From JAJZEO01 sp964350315 (GTDB taxonomy: Bacteria > Chlamydiota > Chlamydiia > Chlamydiales > 2-12-FULL-49-11), in NCBI GenBank assembly GCA_964350315.1, contig CAYGJD010000006.1:45937-109936 (forward strand): 64,000 nt of DNA, written 5' to 3'. Shown here in pieces: positions 7,897 to 16,799 of the stretch; within the stretch, counting starts at the first letter, position 1, and every line of letters starts with the position of its first letter. Below the pieces are notes generated by a model. The model did not search any database and had not been told where the DNA came from. It was given only the letters and a program-made list of their open reading frames with translations. A program made the position numbers and the translations under genes.

Positions 7897-10800
7897 ACAG
7901 CGCCTCCTAAGATAAGTTGAAGATCAAATTTTTCAGGCTTGTAAAGATAAAGGCCATTTTCTCCTCCTCTTAAGAAAAAGTAAATCGATCCTCCAAAAGA
8001 GTGAGGAGAAGTAAGGTTGGATGTGTAAATCTCTAGCGCACGTGCATATATCGCTGCTTGCTTCTTATAATCGTGATCATCCATCGCTTTATCGAGTGAT
8101 TCTTGTGTATATTCTGGAAGGTAGTTCATTTTCCAATCGAGGATATAGAATTTTTCTTGGTGGAAAAAGACAAGATCGACAAACCCTTTAATGTTCACGT
8201 TCTCTTTTAAGTTAAAGAAAAATGAGGATTCTTGAAGCATGTTTTCAGGGGGGACATCACAGAGGCTAAAACCATCGATTTGTGTATGAAAGGCTGTGTA
8301 GATGACATTAAAGGCCTCTTTTTTCCACTCATTTAGATGTGTGTAACTCAGATCATTTTCAATAAGAGCTTTAATTGCTTCTTCTTTCCATGGGTAATAT
8401 AGGCCATTTTCGATGATTTTTTCAAAGAGGAGGTGGAAGATGTTTCCAGTGTGCGCGCCATAGGGAAGAAGGGTTTCATCTTTTTCAATCGGTGTTGTGA
8501 AAGTATGGCTTTTTTTTGCTAAAGAGGAAAACGAGGTCATTCTAGGAGAGGTTTCGTTTAGTGTAACGATACACCTTTCTTCATTGTTATCTTTAGAACT
8601 TTCTTGCTGAATATTGAGGTCAAAGTTCTCATGATCAATGTTTTTTGCTTCTAAAGAAAGATTTGCAAGAGCCTCTGTTACACTATCTATTGTGAGAGTA
8701 GAGATTTGGTCGTATACCTCTTCTTGTGAGAGGGTTTTGTTTGCAGTTAGAGAGGCAAGAAAAAGTTCAGCAGGAGATGCAGTTCCGAGTTTTGTGGGGC
8801 TTTTTTTCTCTTCTATACAAAAAGGAAGAAGGAGTCTTGATTTTGCTCTTGTCAGTGCGACGTAAAAAAGGCGCATTTTTTCTTGGTCAAGTGCGTTTAA
8901 GTGGTTTTTAGTATCTTGATGATCTGCTGCAAAACGAATGATTTTTTGCTGATGACTTTTTGTAAATTCTTGCTTTGCTTTCGAGGGGGCAATGATTCCA
9001 ATGGGAAAGACAATTTCAAATTCAAGCCCTTTACTCATGTGCATTGTCATCACATAAACAGAGTTTGAATCGTTGAGTGGGCGTCTTTTTAATGAAGGAG
9101 CTTCAAGATCATTTCGTTTTCTTAAGCGCGCGATTGCATCAAGGGGAGAGTTTCTATCTTGATTGAAGATCAGTTCAATTGTCTGCATTAAATCATTGTA
9201 GGTTTGCCCATCGCGAGCAGCATTTTCTATAATTGGACGTTCATAAAAAGTTTCATTGAGGAGTGCGCGTAAAAAAGTGGAGGCATCATAGGCAGAAAAA
9301 CGCATTTGAAGAGCAGAAAATTTTGTAATTGCATCAGAAAGTTTTGGATCGTTTAAATCAGTTGAGATCATTTCAAGTGGCCACCCAACAAATGGGTGTA
9401 GAAGAAACTGATTAAAAAGGGATGTATCCCTCACATTGGCTGCTATTTTTAACGAAAGTTCAACAAAACGGAAGGCTTCGCAATCAATAATCGTATCTGT
9501 TGCAGTTGAGAGATAAGAAATGTTTTTCTCTTCTAATACTTTTGTCATGCGACTTGCTTGAAAGCGGTCTTTTACAAGGATTGCACAATCAGAAAGGGGA
9601 CGCCCTTCTTCATTTTTTAAGCGGCAAATTTCATTGGCAACAAACTGCAGGATTTGGTCTTCCCCTTTTGTTGTAGTAATGGCAAGGAGGCCAACGCTAT
9701 CATCAAGATCTTTTCCAGCGGTAATTGGTTCGTAAGGGAGAGAAAATGTTTGTGTAATTTTTTCTTGATTGAATATGCGGTTGAGAGCGTGAATGAGCGA
9801 TTTACTACTTCTGTAATTTGTTGTTAACAAATACGTTTGAAAAAACGATTCCTTTGCTTTTAGATATGTTCCAAGATCGGCTCCACGAAATCCATAAATT
9901 GATTGTTTAGGATCGCCGACAACAACAAATGGATCGGCACTGTGAAAAAACAAAGAGGAAAAAATTGTCCATTGTTTTGGATCGGTATCTTGAAATTCAT
10001 CGATGATGATCGATGAATATTTACTTTTAAGCAAATTACAAAAAAGTTTGTTGTCTATTTTTGCAAGCATTGCGTCGAGCAAGTAGTTTGGATTTTTCAT
10101 TGCAATGAGATCAACGCGCGCTTTTGCTTTTGTTGCAAGGCGCATAAATGTAATCAGGGGATCGGCCGATTCTAAAACTAGAGGTTTCAAGAGCTCGATT
10201 TCATTTTTGTAATGCAGGGAAAGATCACGAGCAGATTTACCACTTTTCATATTGTCATTTGAAAGAAGCGAAAAAATTGAGGGTGATGATGCAATTAACT
10301 CTTCAAAATTTTCAATCGATTCGATTTGTTTCTCGATAAATGGAAATAAAGTGCCACTTCGGTCAGCACACTTTTTATGGATTGTTGCAAGGGCGTAGAG
10401 ATCGCTTTTAAGCAACTCTTTGTCTAGTGAATGTATGATTCGATCAAAAGATGATTTCATTGTTGTGTAGGGCAAGTAATCGGCAATTTCAGTATCTTGC
10501 CCAAGAAAAGAAGAGATTTTTTTGACAAGTTTTTGCACGTCACGTTGAAAGTGAGACATGAGTCGCATAAGTTGTGCCGGACTAAATTCTTGGTCATCGA
10601 GAGTTGTTCGCAAAGTATCTAAAATTGCAGAATGCACTTCACTTTGTTTTTCCTCGCTTTCAGGATCTTCGTGAGTTAGTGAGAGTCCAACTTCAAATGC
10701 AAATTCACTTAACGATCTGTGACAAAATGAATGGATAGTGTGTATTTGTGCCTCTTCAATCAAGGCAAGATTGTTTTCAAGAGTAAGCGCCTCTTCAGAA

Positions 10801-11036
10801 CCTATTTTTGCCTGCGCTAATGCCTCTTGTAAGTTTTCATAGATTCGCCTTTTTAGGTCTCGCACACCTTTTTTGGTAAAAGTTGTGATTAATATGCGTT
10901 TTAGTGGGATGCCTTTTAGCACAAGGCGCCGGACGATATGTTCAATTGCAAATGTTTTGCCAGTTCCAGCAGAAGCTTCAATGAAAATTTTCCCTTCAAT
11001 TGATTGGTCTACGTCAAGACAGTTAAATACTTTCAC
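7893..11036 (-). CDS. recB: RecB, exodeoxyribonuclease V beta subunit (helicase-nuclease)
   Basis: I place the start at GTG 11036, preceded by CGAGGAGG; longer readings run into recC. The product is 1047 residues. UvrD-type motifs are in order: EASAGTGKTF near residue 20, IIIDEFQDTD near 345, GDPKQSIYGFRGAD near 375, TTNYRSSKSL near 404, TMHMSKGLEFE near 667 and VALTRAKSR near 728. The C-terminal nuclease domain has GFVDLVF and ILDWKMN near 955-970, with the Asp and Lys needed for metal-dependent cleavage, so the nuclease should be active. It overlaps recC by 14 bases upstream and recD by 4 bases downstream. Confidence 0.92.
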   Translation of the reverse strand: MKVFNCLDVDQSIEGKIFIEASAGTGKTFAIEHIVRRLVLKGIPLKRILITTFTKKGVRDLKRRIYENLQEALAQAKIGSEEALTLENNLALIEEAQIHTIHSFCHRSLSEFAFEVGLSLTHEDPESEEKQSEVHSAILDTLRTTLDDQEFSPAQLMRLMSHFQRDVQKLVKKISSFLGQDTEIADYLPYTTMKSSFDRIIHSLDKELLKSDLYALATIHKKCADRSGTLFPFIEKQIESIENFEELIASSPSIFSLLSNDNMKSGKSARDLSLHYKNEIELLKPLVLESADPLITFMRLATKAKARVDLIAMKNPNYLLDAMLAKIDNKLFCNLLKSKYSSIIIDEFQDTDPKQWTIFSSLFFHSADPFVVVGDPKQSIYGFRGADLGTYLKAKESFFQTYLLTTNYRSSKSLIHALNRIFNQEKITQTFSLPYEPITAGKDLDDSVGLLAITTTKGEDQILQFVANEICRLKNEEGRPLSDCAILVKDRFQASRMTKVLEEKNISYLSTATDTIIDCEAFRFVELSLKIAANVRDTSLFNQFLLHPFVGWPLEMISTDLNDPKLSDAITKFSALQMRFSAYDASTFLRALLNETFYERPIIENAARDGQTYNDLMQTIELIFNQDRNSPLDAIARLRKRNDLEAPSLKRRPLNDSNSVYVMTMHMSKGLEFEIVFPIGIIAPSKAKQEFTKSHQQKIIRFAADHQDTKNHLNALDQEKMRLFYVALTRAKSRLLLPFCIEEKKSPTKLGTASPAELFLASLTANKTLSQEEVYDQISTLTIDSVTEALANLSLEAKNIDHENFDLNIQQESSKDNNEERCIVTLNETSPRMTSFSSLAKKSHTFTTPIEKDETLLPYGAHTGNIFHLLFEKIIENGLYYPWKEEAIKALIENDLSYTHLNEWKKEAFNVIYTAFHTQIDGFSLCDVPPENMLQESSFFFNLKENVNIKGFVDLVFFHQEKFYILDWKMNYLPEYTQESLDKAMDDHDYKKQAAIYARALEIYTSNLTSPHSFGGSIYFFLRGGENGLYLYKPEKFDLQLILGGAV

Positions 11037-14000
11037 AAACCTCCTCGATGAACTTAGTCCAGTCAATATCCATGTTTGGTTTGATTGCGTCAAGATAAGG
11101 GTCTTTAAAAAGAAAGTTGTTTTGCAAAGCTGTTTTCTTTGCTGCATACGATTTGATATTTTCTGGCATGAGAGGTGAAGGGGTATTGTATGCAAGTCTG
11201 TGGTATTCTAGAAAAAGCTCAAGAGAAGCTAAAGGATCCTTTATGTTAAAGGAAACTTTTTGGCCATCTTTGGCAAAGATTATGGACTTTTCAAATTTCC
11301 ACTCGTCGATAAGCGATGCAATCAAAAGTTTAGGCCATAATTTCCAGATGGAGGCAATGGAGCTTTCCGAAAAAGAAAAAAGCCCAAGATGTGTAACCAT
11401 GTCCATCCGACCATAAAGCAGTGTCTCTTTGACTTGAATTGGTGGATGGAGGAATTCTTGCTTTGAGCGTTTCAAAGGAGAATCAATTGCGGGGTCAAAA
11501 ATGATGTGAATGAAATCGTTTTGTGAAAGACCAAAGAGTTTAAGGTTCTGATTTGCAGATTCTATCTCACTCTCAACTTCTATTTTTGCTGCGATGGAGA
11601 AAATAGCTGTGGGCATCAACCCGTGTGTATCGATATGTTGAATGATTTCGTTTTTGTCATTAAGGTATGCTTTTTGGCGAATTTCAGCTCTACCTTGATA
11701 TGACAACATGAATTCGCGCATTTCTCTTGATTCTTCTTCATCTTCTCGGCCAAGAAAAATCCCACATCTTTTTTGAAGAAAGAATCTTAAGGGGTGAGTA
11801 GCAAGTCGTGTTAAATCAGAAATTTCAATCGAATCAAATGAAGGGTGCGGCTCTGTTTGATTTGTGTGTAACGTTGCACTCTCAACGGGAGGGGGCAGGT
11901 GCATGTTTGGTGATGTTGGAGGGTGAGATTTGATGGAAATGTTTTTAGTTACATTTAGCAAATCTTCGACAAGAAGAGAGGGAAAAAGTTCTTTTCCATC
12001 ACTTGCGCTAATATGCGTATACGAAATTATAAGATGATCTCTTGTGTGGGCAATAGCTTCAAAGAAAAACATTTTGTCTTTTTCTGTAATTGATAGTCTA
12101 TGTTCTGAGCCAGGTGAGTTTATAAGTTCGTCGATTGATCGTTTAGTTTGAGTTCTTGGGAAAGCCTCTTCATCCATACCAAGAAGAATAGTCACTTTTG
12201 GCGAAGCGATTAACCCTTCACCAATCGATGAAAAAGAAATAGGAGGGCGTTTCGTATTTACAATTTTTCCTTCTTTTGCTGAGGTAATTTCTTCGATTAT
12301 TTTAAGGATAAGGTCAAAAGAAAGAATTTCATCAAGGGTAGGACTCTTGATGATTTGTGTAAGAGGGGTAAGTTTTATAATTTCTTTGAGAAAACCTTCT
12401 TTTGTTTCGCTATCCTCAAAATAATCCTCCATCAATTGAAAGATTGTTTCAATCCATTGTGAAATTGTCCGTTTTTTCTTTTTTAGACTTTGCAAATCAC
12501 AAGCGATTCGCTTGAGAAAGAAGATAAGGTCACCAAAAGCTTCTGATGAAGAAATTTCAATGGGGGAGGATAAGTAACTAAGAGAGAGCAGAAGCTTGTT
12601 AAAGGCATCACGAAACGTCCCTTGCCCAGTAATATTTTCAACACCTAAAATTTCAGAGCGCATCTCTTTATCAAATCCCCAATGTACATGGATCTTTTCA
12701 AAGAGAATCCAAAATGCTTTAATTTCTTCATCACTGCAGTTGGGAGGATTTTTTGTGCAGGGTGATGAAAGAAGTTCAAAGATTTCTTTTGGTTTAAACC
12801 TTCCATTGGCTAAAGAAAAAAATGATCGAATCATGCTTAAGGTGTTGAGCCTACTATTGTCACAAATGTCAGAAATAATGTAACCAAAGGGGGAATTTTT
12901 TTGATCAAAGACAAATTCAATAGCAGGTGCATAATGTTCGATGTCAGGAGCAAATATTTGTATTTCGGATGTTTTTAATGATGGGTCGCTTGTGAAAAGA
13001 TCTAAAAGAGTCTCATAAATTGTTTCGATTTCACGAAATTTTGTAGGACAACTATGAACTTGTATCGAAGTGTCGTTCTCAAACTCCATTTCTGGAATGG
13101 GTTCGAGCTCAAAAATAGCTCTTTGGTGTTCATTTAATGCACATTCGCCTTCAGGAAAAACAAAATGTTCTTCGACTTGTTTTTCGCTGATCCAATCAGA
13201 AAGAGTATTTCCAGCTCCTGCGAAATTTGCAAAAAGTCGGTTAGGCTCTTTTCCAAGTGAGTGAAAATAAGAACGTTCTGAGGGGTTTATCTGTGCTTTT
13301 TTAAGCTTTTGATCAATTGATGCAAGAGCTTTATCTGTTAAAATATCAGAAACAAAGTGGGGAGTTGCACTCTTGTGATAAATGTTTGCAGAAACTTTAT
13401 CAAAAATATTCTGATAAATAGAAGGAATTACGGGGAGGGCAAAAAGATGGATATAGGAGTTGATTGAAATTTCTTTCATCTCTTGAAAAAAGGTATGAGG
13501 AAAGTCCCAGTGGTTATTTGCAAGTGCAAAAAGGTGTTGTTGCCACCCTTTTTTATTTTGCCAAATGCCTAGAGCTTCTCCACCATAAAGCCCATATGAA
13601 AGGAATGTATGGCTCAGATGTTCTGCTAATGAAAGTCGTTTTTTTTCATCATCTTTTGCATACCTAGTAAGGTCAGGAAATAGTTCTGGAGAGTTTGTAA
13701 TAAGAGATTTAATGGTAAAATCTAAGAAGGCCATTAGATGGTGATGGTGGGGAAATCTCAGAGAAGTGCCACGTGAGAGTTTCATGATATGTTCGATTGC
13801 TTGCGGGAGGGATAAAAAGCGAATTCCAAAGCAGATGCCCATTTCATCGCTGATTTGTTGAATTAAACGATTTTTTATGACATTGGTGGGGATAACAACT
13901 AAATGCCTCAGATGTCCTCTGTCTAGTGCATTTTTGAAAACTTGGATAAAAGATTTGATAAGAATGTCTAGTTCATTACTAACAAACGCATTACCACATG

Positions 14001-14058
14001 ATGGGTGGTTATGCTTGCTCAAATCTTTATACTTAGTTAAACTCTTTTTTCCCTGCAT
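11023..14058 (-). CDS. recC: RecC, exodeoxyribonuclease V gamma subunit
   Basis: This 1011-residue protein is the first gene of recC-recB-recD. Family features include the CPTKFREIETIYETLLDLF segment near residue 335, LLGMDEEAFPR near 625, and the RTQTKRSIDELI/SIDE region after it, which match the inactive-helicase fold of RecC. RecC holds the complex together and recognises Chi-like sites. The ATG at 14058 has no clear ribosome binding site and lies 23 bases from the divergent start of the transporter gene; the conserved part begins near FVSNELDILI (about residue 25), so a shorter N terminus is possible. E. coli RecC is about 1120 residues. Confidence 0.88.
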   Translation of the reverse strand: MQGKKSLTKYKDLSKHNHPSCGNAFVSNELDILIKSFIQVFKNALDRGHLRHLVVIPTNVIKNRLIQQISDEMGICFGIRFLSLPQAIEHIMKLSRGTSLRFPHHHHLMAFLDFTIKSLITNSPELFPDLTRYAKDDEKKRLSLAEHLSHTFLSYGLYGGEALGIWQNKKGWQQHLFALANNHWDFPHTFFQEMKEISINSYIHLFALPVIPSIYQNIFDKVSANIYHKSATPHFVSDILTDKALASIDQKLKKAQINPSERSYFHSLGKEPNRLFANFAGAGNTLSDWISEKQVEEHFVFPEGECALNEHQRAIFELEPIPEMEFENDTSIQVHSCPTKFREIETIYETLLDLFTSDPSLKTSEIQIFAPDIEHYAPAIEFVFDQKNSPFGYIISDICDNSRLNTLSMIRSFFSLANGRFKPKEIFELLSSPCTKNPPNCSDEEIKAFWILFEKIHVHWGFDKEMRSEILGVENITGQGTFRDAFNKLLLSLSYLSSPIEISSSEAFGDLIFFLKRIACDLQSLKKKKRTISQWIETIFQLMEDYFEDSETKEGFLKEIIKLTPLTQIIKSPTLDEILSFDLILKIIEEITSAKEGKIVNTKRPPISFSSIGEGLIASPKVTILLGMDEEAFPRTQTKRSIDELINSPGSEHRLSITEKDKMFFFEAIAHTRDHLIISYTHISASDGKELFPSLLVEDLLNVTKNISIKSHPPTSPNMHLPPPVESATLHTNQTEPHPSFDSIEISDLTRLATHPLRFFLQKRCGIFLGREDEEESREMREFMLSYQGRAEIRQKAYLNDKNEIIQHIDTHGLMPTAIFSIAAKIEVESEIESANQNLKLFGLSQNDFIHIIFDPAIDSPLKRSKQEFLHPPIQVKETLLYGRMDMVTHLGLFSFSESSIASIWKLWPKLLIASLIDEWKFEKSIIFAKDGQKVSFNIKDPLASLELFLEYHRLAYNTPSPLMPENIKSYAAKKTALQNNFLFKDPYLDAIKPNMDIDWTKFIEEVCESI

Positions 14059-14081
14059 GAATCAAGTTGTGAGGTTGAATT

Positions 14082-15902
14082 ATGACAAAACCGTCTCTTT
14101 CTTATAGAGTTAAAAGAATGTCCCTTTCGAAGCCAGCTGGATTCTCGGGGAGACATCCATTTGGTTTTCTCAATGTTTCACAGTTTTTGTCGGCGTTTAA
14201 TGATAATTTGTTTAAATTTCTTACGATCTTTTTACTTATTGATATTAAAGGTGTCGCATCTTCGAATGATATTTTGTTTTTTATTGGCGTTGCGTTTGTC
14301 TTGCCGTTTCTCATGTTCTCTTCTTGTGCCGGGGTTTTAGCAGATCGTTTTAGTAAGCAAAAAATGATTGTCTTTACCAAAGTGCTTGAAATCATGATCA
14401 TCGGTTTAGCCTTTTTTGTCTACGCTCACAAAATGGAGTTTGGTTGTTATTGTCTCGTATTTCTTCTTTCTTTTCAAAGCGCACTTCTTGGTCCCTCTAA
14501 ATATAGTATTGTGCCAGAGCTTGTTAGAAGAGAAAATATCCCTAAAGCAAATGGACTTCTTACATCTTTTACCTATTTAGCGATCATTTGCGGGACGTTC
14601 TTGGCGACATTTTTGACAGATATTACAGGAAAAAACTTTCACGCGTGTTTGGTCGTTTGCATGGCAGCCGCGGTTATTGGCTTTATTACATCCCTCTACA
14701 TTCCACATACAGAGGCAAAACTCACAACAACTAAAATTTTCACAGCAAATGTTTTGACTCAAGTTCATAAGACAATGAAGTTTTGTAAAAAGACTCATCG
14801 TTTGCGTTTAGCTGTATTAGGCTCATCGTTCTTTTTATTTATTGGCGGATATCTACAGCTTAATGTGATTCCTTTTGCAATCGATTTTCTGGGAATGACA
14901 GAAACAGGTGGAGGGTATCTATTTTTTGCAACTGCAGTTGGGATAGCTATTGGTGCTTTGATTGGTGGAAAATGCTGCAGAAAAGAAGTTGACCTTGGCC
15001 TTTCATGTTTTGGTTTATTAATTTTATGTTTTAGCTTAATAGGACTTGTTGTTTGTTCTCATAGCATTGTAGGAGCGATCATTTCATTGGTATGTCTGGG
15101 AGTTTTTGGTGGGATGTTTGTCGTGCCACTTGATTCGTATATCCAATCATTTAGCCCTTCTGAAATACGTGGACAGGTTATAGCTGCTGCAAGTTTTTTA
15201 AGCTTTTTTTGCCTACTGCTTGCACCAATCACACTTTATTTATTTGGAACAGTATTGAATGTATCGTCAAGAACGGGATTTATTTTCATCGCAGCAGTAA
15301 TTTTTATCGCATTCCTTGTTCTTGTTAAGTTTTTATCGAGTGCTTTTTTACACTTTATATCAAAACGTCTAATTCAACCTTTTTACGACCTACACTTCAT
15401 CAACTATCCTTTTGTTATTGGACATCAAGAAGACAAAATTGCGGTTGTTTTGCAAAAAACATCATGGCTAAACCTTGCAATACTTATTGGAGAGAGCTCC
15501 AAAACACATATTTTTATCGTTAAGTCAAAACAATCCTTTATGGATAAGTTTTTTAACCTGTTTACTGGAATAAATGTTTTGCAGTGCGCTATTGGTGAAA
15601 AGCCAGATCCTGCGATTGTTCACAAGAGTATTGATGGTTTGCCTTCTGTAATTAAGCCAATTTTTGTATTTACGTGCGCAAAAGCCTATCAGTATTATAT
15701 CGATCACAACTTCTTTGAAAATCTTTCAAAGGATTACAATTACAACGTCAAGCGTTTTGTCCTAAAAAACAAATCTCACTTTAAGCCAGATTGGAACAAG
15801 CCGCTCCATTATACTCAGCTTACATTCCGCTTTGAGAATTGGAGTGAAAAACGCCTTTCTCATAACACCAAGGAAGAGCTTGTTTTTTCTCTTAAAAAAT
15901 AA
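14082..15902 (+). CDS. LplT/YgeD-like MFS transporter with C-terminal extension
   Basis: This 606-residue protein has about twelve membrane segments in residues 25-425. Hallmarks of the LplT (lysophospholipid transporter) branch are QFLSAFNDNLFKF near residue 33, GVLADRFSKQK (the MFS loop 2-3 motif) and LLGPSKYSIVPELV. The matching gene in Chlamydia (ygeD) also lies beside recC. A soluble C-terminal part of about 180 residues (from roughly 425) has alternating strands and helices and is longer than in LplT of E. coli (about 400 residues); its function is unknown. No Aas acyltransferase gene is adjacent. ATG 14082 has GAGG before it. Substrate is inferred from the family. Confidence 0.75.
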   Translation: MTKPSLSYRVKRMSLSKPAGFSGRHPFGFLNVSQFLSAFNDNLFKFLTIFLLIDIKGVASSNDILFFIGVAFVLPFLMFSSCAGVLADRFSKQKMIVFTKVLEIMIIGLAFFVYAHKMEFGCYCLVFLLSFQSALLGPSKYSIVPELVRRENIPKANGLLTSFTYLAIICGTFLATFLTDITGKNFHACLVVCMAAAVIGFITSLYIPHTEAKLTTTKIFTANVLTQVHKTMKFCKKTHRLRLAVLGSSFFLFIGGYLQLNVIPFAIDFLGMTETGGGYLFFATAVGIAIGALIGGKCCRKEVDLGLSCFGLLILCFSLIGLVVCSHSIVGAIISLVCLGVFGGMFVVPLDSYIQSFSPSEIRGQVIAAASFLSFFCLLLAPITLYLFGTVLNVSSRTGFIFIAAVIFIAFLVLVKFLSSAFLHFISKRLIQPFYDLHFINYPFVIGHQEDKIAVVLQKTSWLNLAILIGESSKTHIFIVKSKQSFMDKFFNLFTGINVLQCAIGEKPDPAIVHKSIDGLPSVIKPIFVFTCAKAYQYYIDHNFFENLSKDYNYNVKRFVLKNKSHFKPDWNKPLHYTQLTFRFENWSEKRLSHNTKEELVFSLKK

Positions 15903-15935
15903 GATCAAACATTCTAGCAAACTGCTACACAAGCA

Positions 15936-16709
15936 TCAAAACTTCATTGAAACTTCAGTTCCTACTGCAAGTTCTGCAAAGAGGCGAGCTTCTGCTGTGA
16001 ATGAAAAGTAGGTATGAGATGAGATTGAAAGACCGCAAACAAGGCCATTTCTGTTTTTGTTTGAAAACTTTATTTCTGTAGTAGGAGAAAAACCAACAGG
16101 TAAATTGATCAACTTTCCATTTATCTGATAATAGTACCACCCAACGTAGGGAATAAGAAAATTTAAGGTGTAGGATCCTTGTAGACCAGCTTGCCATCCA
16201 TTGTATTTATAACGAGAGTTACTGGGAATGGTGATGTCGACGCCATTATTAGAAAGTGTGCCTAATTTAGACTTTGATTCTTCTATTTTTCCATTGATGC
16301 CGAAAGAAAAATTTTTCCATTCAAGTGCAAGAAGTTTTGCTGCAACGTAACCCGTATAAGAGTGATTGGTTTTGAAGTAGAGAGTCTGATTTTCTAGTCC
16401 GTAAAGAGTTCCATTAATACTGTTTCCGCCTGCAAAGGCTGAGAGATTTAAGCGGTGAAATAAATCAATTGTTATATCACCACCAAATGTGTTTTGGTAA
16501 TATTTTTTAAATGCACTTCCATTTTGTTGAACGTAATATCGATCAAATGTCCAATCATCCATCAACGATAATTTCAAAGCGATGATACTTTTTGGTCCTG
16601 TAAAAAATCCTTTTTGTATTATATTCGGATCAGATGGGTTTCCTACATAAAATCCATGAAGGTGAGAGATCATTAGGAGCGTAAATATGGACAAAATTCG
16701 ATTCAACAC
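15936..16709 (-). CDS. Short OmpA/MOMP-type chlamydial outer membrane protein
   Basis: This 257-residue protein has a signal peptide (residues 1-18, ending LHG). The mature N terminus reads YVGNPSDPNIIQKG, close to the PVGNPAEPSL start of Chlamydia MOMP (PF01308), and DDWTFDRYY matches the MOMP FVFDRVL region. The C-terminal strands CGLSISSHTYFSFTAEARLF resemble the MOMP ending CGIAVG...VETRLIDERAAHVNAQFRF. It is about 130 residues shorter than Chlamydia MOMP and has few cysteines, so the disulfide cross-linking of MOMP is not expected. It starts at GTG 16709, with AAAGG upstream. It faces the divergent TpsB gene across about 90 bases, so the two may share a control region. Confidence 0.75.
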   Translation of the reverse strand: MLNRILSIFTLLMISHLHGFYVGNPSDPNIIQKGFFTGPKSIIALKLSLMDDWTFDRYYVQQNGSAFKKYYQNTFGGDITIDLFHRLNLSAFAGGNSINGTLYGLENQTLYFKTNHSYTGYVAAKLLALEWKNFSFGINGKIEESKSKLGTLSNNGVDITIPSNSRYKYNGWQAGLQGSYTLNFLIPYVGWYYYQINGKLINLPVGFSPTTEIKFSNKNRNGLVCGLSISSHTYFSFTAEARLFAELAVGTEVSMKF

Positions 16710-16799
16710 AATAAAACCTTTTATTTCCTTCTTTTTTCACTATAAAAAATGTGGTAATGTTTTATCTAGTAAAAAGAGAGACAAAGAGAGTATTTTTTG

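Noticed and set aside
6980..13667. Many open frames on the plus strand across recD, recB and recC (for example 6980-7333, 11117-11416, 13464-13667)
   Set aside because: They mirror strong minus-strand genes with clear motifs, have no family resemblance and lack ribosome binding sites.
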